Source of the DNA: CADCVW01 sp964251385
Lineage (GTDB): Bacteria; Pseudomonadota; Alphaproteobacteria; Sphingomonadales; Sphingomonadaceae
Assembly: GCA_964251385.1 (NCBI GenBank)
Contig: CAXUJK010000003.1
Span: 248,001-312,000 of the forward strand
Length of the DNA stretch: 64,000 nt
Reading direction: 5' to 3'
The stretch's first letter is position 1. Each line of letters starts with the position of its first letter. The notes under the pieces are model-generated. The model did not search any database, was not told the origin of the DNA, and saw only the letters and a program-made list of their open reading frames with translations. Positions 60,882 to 64,000 of this stretch are shown one piece after another. The position numbers and the translations under genes are program-made.

Positions 60882-60980
60882 CGTTGGTCCCGAGTGAAAA
60901 CCTGTCCTGAGTTTGCCGAAGGGCGAGGGGCGCGTGTCCGGAACGTTCGAAACGCCCCTCGTTTTCACTCGGGACGAACG
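60882..60980. repeat. Dispersed palindrome copy 2, with an inserted second repeat
   Basis: The right arm (60953-60980) matches the right arm at 3623-3650 except one base (gttttcact for gtttacact). The left arm is split: 60882-60901 and 60924-60932 pair with the right arm, and 22 bp (60902-60923, ctgtcctgagtttgccgaaggg) lie between them. That insert resembles the repeat at 63921-63950. It separates the divergent pyrD and DUF885 genes. Confidence 0.85.
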
Positions 60981-61021
60981 CTAATGTGCTGTTTGCTCGT
61001 TCGTTTTTCAGGATGCGTTCA

Positions 61022-62923
61022 ATGATCCGTTTCGCTCTTCTCGGAAGCACCGCTCTCCTCGTCGCGTGCGCCGCACCCTCCGCCACTCGCGACCTCGACG
61101 TCGCCGCCGCCACCGCCGCATCCGCGATCGAGGCGTACGAGGCGCCGGTCGGTGCGACGGCGCTCGTTCCCGAAGTCACGCCCGACCGACTGCCCAAGGG
61201 CGACCATCTGGGCCTCGCCAAATTCTTCGAGGACTACGACAAGGCCGAACTCGCGATGTCGCCGCTGTCCAAGGCCTATCGCGGGATCAAGGACGCGGAT
61301 TATGGGCGCTGGGACGAGTTCACCGATGCCGCCGCGACACGCAGCCGAACGCTGGACGCGACGGCCGTCGCCAACCTGCGCGCCGACTTCCGCCGCGACC
61401 AACTCTCGCCCGCCGACCAGCTGTCCTACGACCTGTTCGTGGGCGGCATCGACCGCTCGGGCGCGCTCTACCCCTACCGCAAGAACGGCTACGTTTTTGA
61501 CCAGATGAACGGGGCGCAGGCCGACGGCCCCGCCTTCCTCATCAACATCCACAAGGTCGATACGCTTGCCGATGCCGAAGCCTATGTCGCGCGCCTCCAG
61601 GGCCTGGGCGCGAGCCTCGATCAGGCGATCGCCGAATCCCGGGCGCGCGCGGCTCTCGGCGTCCTCCCGCCCAAGTGGGTCTTTCCGTACGTCATCGACG
61701 ACGCGCGCAACATCACCAAAGGAGCGCCCTTCGGCCCCGGTCCGGACAGCGACGTCTTCGCCGACCTCAAGACCAAGGTGAACAAGCTCGCCATCGCGCC
61801 CGCCGAAAAGGCGCGCCTGATCGAGGCGGGCCGCGTCGCGCTCGTGACGCAGGTCAAACCCGCCTACGCCCGCGTCGTCGCGCTCATGCAGGAACAGCAG
61901 AAGCAGGCGGGAACGGACGACGGCATCTGGCGCTTCCCCAATGGGGCCCAACACTACGCCGCCGCGCTCAGATACTACACAACCACCGACCTCACCGCCG
62001 ACCAGGTCCACCAGCTCGGCCTCGACCAGGTCGCGCGCATCCACGGCGAGATGCGCGGCATCATGACCCGCGTCGGGTTCAAGGGCGACCTGCCTGCCTT
62101 CTTCGCACACATGCGCGACGGCAAGCAGTTCTACTACCCCAACACCGCGGCCGGAAAGCAGAAGTATCTCGACGAGACGCAGGTATCGTACCGCATGATC
62201 CAGGCCAAGCTGCCGCAATATTTCGGCACGCTCCCCAAGTCGCCGCTCATCGTCAAGGCGGTCGAACCGTTCCGCGAAAAGAGCGCGGGGAAAGCTTTCT
62301 ACCAAGCCCCCGCGCCCGACGGCTCGCGCCCCGGCACCTACTACGTCAATCTGTACGACATGAACGACATGCCCGGCACCGAAGTCGAAGCCCTGTTCTG
62401 CCACGAAGGCATCCCCGGCCACCATCTGCAGAACGCGATCCGCGTCGAGCTCGGCGGAAAAGTCCCGCCGTTCCGCCAATTCGGCGGCTACACCGCCTAT
62501 GGCGAGGGCTGGGGGCTCTATTCCGAAAAGCTCTGCAAGGAGATGGGCGCCTACACCGACCCCTACCGCGACTTCGGCCGGCTCCAGCTCGAGCTGCACC
62601 GCGCGATCCGGCTCGTCGTAGACACCGGCCTCCACCACAAGCGCTGGTCGCGGGAAAAAGCGATCAAATATGTCGAGGACAATTCGGCCGACGCCAAGGG
62701 CGGCATCGTCAAGGCGATCGAGCGCTACATCGTCTACCCGGGCCAGGCGACCGCCTACATGGTAGGAAAACTCAAGATCGAGGAACTGCGCCGCAACGCG
62801 GAGGCCAGGCTCGGCCCCAAATTCGACATCCGCGGCTTCCACGACGCGATCCTGCTCCCGGGCGCGGTCCCGCTCGACATATTGGAGAAGAACGTCGAGG
62901 CTTGGGTGGCGTCGCGCGCGTAA
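61022..62923 (+). CDS. DUF885 family lipoprotein (probable metallopeptidase)
   Basis: A 633-residue protein with lipobox LLVAC (Cys16). The DUF885 hallmark HEGIPGHHLQ lies at about residues 461-470, with TAYGEGWGLYSE and YIVYPGQATAYMVGKLKI downstream. Family members are predicted zinc peptidases acting in the periplasm; the substrate is unknown. The ATG at 61022 is 8 nt from AGGA and starts the signal peptide. Confidence 0.9.
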   Translation: MIRFALLGSTALLVACAAPSATRDLDVAAATAASAIEAYEAPVGATALVPEVTPDRLPKGDHLGLAKFFEDYDKAELAMSPLSKAYRGIKDADYGRWDEFTDAAATRSRTLDATAVANLRADFRRDQLSPADQLSYDLFVGGIDRSGALYPYRKNGYVFDQMNGAQADGPAFLINIHKVDTLADAEAYVARLQGLGASLDQAIAESRARAALGVLPPKWVFPYVIDDARNITKGAPFGPGPDSDVFADLKTKVNKLAIAPAEKARLIEAGRVALVTQVKPAYARVVALMQEQQKQAGTDDGIWRFPNGAQHYAAALRYYTTTDLTADQVHQLGLDQVARIHGEMRGIMTRVGFKGDLPAFFAHMRDGKQFYYPNTAAGKQKYLDETQVSYRMIQAKLPQYFGTLPKSPLIVKAVEPFREKSAGKAFYQAPAPDGSRPGTYYVNLYDMNDMPGTEVEALFCHEGIPGHHLQNAIRVELGGKVPPFRQFGGYTAYGEGWGLYSEKLCKEMGAYTDPYRDFGRLQLELHRAIRLVVDTGLHHKRWSREKAIKYVEDNSADAKGGIVKAIERYIVYPGQATAYMVGKLKIEELRRNAEARLGPKFDIRGFHDAILLPGAVPLDILEKNVEAWVASRA

Positions 62924-62970
62924 CCCTCTCCCCTTGTGGGAGAGGGCGACTCGCCGAAGGCGAGCGGGGT
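62924..62970. terminator. Tandem hairpins between convergent genes (dispersed repeat type)
   Basis: Directly after the DUF885 stop, CCCTCTCCC (62924-62932) pairs with GGGAGAGGG (62938-62946). CTCGCC-GAA-GGCGAG (62950-62964) makes a second stem, followed by ggggtgaggggg. It can terminate both convergent genes. The same 'ccctctccc...gggtgaggggg' form is a common dispersed element in proteobacteria (recollection). Confidence 0.65.
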
Positions 62971-62977
62971 GAGGGGG

Positions 62978-63349
62978 TCAGCCGACCGGCTCTTCCCACA
63001 ACTCGATCGGGTTGCCTTCCGGGTCATGGATGCGCGCGAAGCGGCCGGTCGCCGGATCGTCCCACTCGGCTTCGGTCCGCACCGCGATGCCCGCGGCGCG
63101 CAAGCGGTCGAGCAGCGCGTCCAGCCCGGTCACGCGCAGGTTGATCATGAATGCCTTGTCCGCGGGCCAGTAATCCGTCGCCGCCTTGAACGGCGCGAAC
63201 ACGGTATTGCCGCCGACCGCGGTCCACGTCCATTCGGTCGCGCCGTCGCCGCATCCCGAGCCGACGTTCAAACGTTCCTTGTACCACGCGGTCAGCGCAT
63301 CGGGATCCTGCGCCCGAAAGAAGATCCCGCCGATCCCGACCACGCCCAT
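62978..63349 (-). CDS. VOC family protein
   Basis: A 123-residue glyoxalase/bleomycin-resistance-fold protein (GIGGIFFRAQDPDALTAWYKE; FMINLRVTGLDALLDRLRAAGI; IHDPEGNPIELWEEP). The metal-binding Glu of the last strand is present; the reaction is unknown. It is monocistronic and convergent to the DUF885 gene. Confidence 0.87.
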   Translation of the reverse strand: MGVVGIGGIFFRAQDPDALTAWYKERLNVGSGCGDGATEWTWTAVGGNTVFAPFKAATDYWPADKAFMINLRVTGLDALLDRLRAAGIAVRTEAEWDDPATGRFARIHDPEGNPIELWEEPVG

Positions 63350-63512
63350 GTCCTTGCCTCCCGTCAGCCTCGCCGCAGCCTAGTCTGGGCGACGCGAAGC
63401 GCAAGTCGGGGCCCGAACCGCTAACGACTCGCAACAGCCCGCAAACCGTTGAACCCGAGCGGCAAAACCGCCACATGGCAATCGGACGATGTTCGTCCGA
63501 TTAGAAAGCCGC

Positions 63513-63974
63513 ATGCGCCTCTCCTCCCTCGCCGACTACGCCGTCGTCACCATGTCCGCCGCCGCGCGGCATCCGGGACGCGCGCGTCTGTCGGCATCGA
63601 ACCTGGCTGGTGAGATCGGCGTACCCCTCCCCACCGTGCAGAAGCTCATGGGCCACCTCGTCCGCGCCGGCCTGCTGACGTCCGCGCGCGGCACCGGCGG
63701 CGGCTTCCTCCTTGCCCGCGCACCCGAAGCGATCAGCCTCGCCGAGATCATCGAAGCCATTGAAGGCCCGATCGCCATGACCAAATGCGTCGAAGGCCAC
63801 GCGGACGAGTGCCAGCTCCACGGCTCGTGCCTGTCCAAACCCCATCTGCAGGCCGCCAACCGCGCGGTCCGCGGCGCGCTCGCGGGCGTCAGCCTCGCCA
63901 GCTTAGCCACCAACACCACCGTTCGCCCTGAGCCTGTCGAAGGGCTGTCCTTCCTTGAAGTCGTAGCATCATGA
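63513..63974 (+). CDS. Rrf2 family Fe-S cluster assembly transcriptional regulator
   Basis: A 153-residue regulator starting MRLSSLADYAVVTMSA with a winged helix (PLPTVQKLMGHLVRAGLL). The cluster-binding cysteines lie in KCVEGHADECQLHGSC. It probably senses Fe-S status and controls the suf operon, whose first gene overlaps its stop (ATGA). The last 17 residues (VRPEPVEGLSFLEVVAS) are encoded by a dispersed repeat and look like an added tail. Confidence 0.9.
   Translation: MRLSSLADYAVVTMSAAARHPGRARLSASNLAGEIGVPLPTVQKLMGHLVRAGLLTSARGTGGGFLLARAPEAISLAEIIEAIEGPIAMTKCVEGHADECQLHGSCLSKPHLQAANRAVRGALAGVSLASLATNTTVRPEPVEGLSFLEVVAS
63921..63950. repeat. Dispersed 'cctgagcctgtcgaaggg' repeat inside a coding region
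   Basis: The sequence gttcgccctgagcctgtcga then agggctgtcc lies in frame at the 3' end of the Rrf2 gene and is translated as VRPEPVEGLS. A related motif occurs at 60902-60923. Such elements are abundant in sphingomonads (recollection). Confidence 0.7.
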
Positions 63975-64000
63975 ACGAAGTGAAGAACCAGGCCGCCTTC
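63971..64000 (+). CDS. sufB: Fe-S cluster assembly protein SufB, first ten codons
   Basis: Only MNEVKNQAAF is in the window. The start ATG overlaps the Rrf2 stop (ATGA), and the order Rrf2-regulator then sufB is the usual alphaproteobacterial suf operon. Identity rests on this context and on the N-terminal residues. Confidence 0.65.
   Translation, partial: MNEVKNQAAF

Overview
The window looks like chromosome of a sphingomonad-type alphaproteobacterium. Base composition is GC-rich throughout. The gene content fits: a ubiquinol-cytochrome c chaperone, COQ9, an MmcB gene with a GTTC-N7-GTTC LexA site, a GCHII-degenerate RibB, rpmI-rplT-pheS-pheT separated from thrS-infC, and dispersed repeats of the 'cctgagcctgtcgaaggg' kind. 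The genus is inferred from family recognition; no search was run.

1-11.8 kb holds housekeeping genes: glnD (cut by the window edge) and mutS, a malic enzyme fused to a phosphotransacetylase domain, bamE, a cytochrome bc1 assembly chaperone with YceD, ssb, feoAB with a possible Fur box, COQ9 and an EamA permease. 11.8-16.2 kb is the riboflavin cluster (ribD, riboflavin synthase, ribB, ribH), followed upstream by a small membrane protein and tonB. RibB carries an XRE-like helix-turn-helix at its N terminus and a GTP cyclohydrolase II domain that has lost all three zinc cysteines. A nested palindrome lies just before its gene.

16.4-29.9 kb holds a probable pseudogene with an in-frame TAG, gltX-nadE, prs, an SDR, rpmI-rplT-pheST, then plsC-ydcF-ftsX-ftsE and a divergent zinc-ribbon protein. 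tRNA-Leu(GAG) follows. 30.0-34.8 kb is a chaperone/usher-like surface locus with two DUF4402 subunits, a periplasmic chaperone and an outer-membrane usher-like protein. 35-46 kb holds a class A PBP, a metallopeptidase, a lower-GC secreted EF-hand protein, YcgN-SCO, an ankyrin protein, SOS-controlled mmcB, and a 1294-residue RTX protein. infC and thrS come next.

48.4-51.6 kb is an accessory patch with lower GC: a BrnT toxin with an unusually short BrnA-like partner, the 3' remnant of a methyltransferase/restriction protein, and an unrecognised three-gene operon in which every junction is an ATGA overlap. 51.6-56.3 kb is a compact run: dicarboxylate symporter, alpha/beta hydrolase, TPR protein, glyoxalase I, glyoxalase II and two tandem paralogous lipoproteins. 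56.3-64 kb holds acyl-CoA ligase, gamma-glutamyltransferase, pyrD, a DUF885 lipoprotein, a VOC protein, and an Rrf2 regulator overlapping the first codons of sufB.

Many adjacent genes share stop/start bases (ATGA, GTGA, TGATG, TAATG), so translational coupling is widespread. Several genes appear to start at rare codons: ATA in infC, and ATC candidates in ftsE and the TPR gene. Five or more dispersed palindromic or hairpin repeats sit between genes, and one is translated as the C terminus of the Rrf2 regulator. No CRISPR array, rRNA, complete insertion sequence or prophage was seen.
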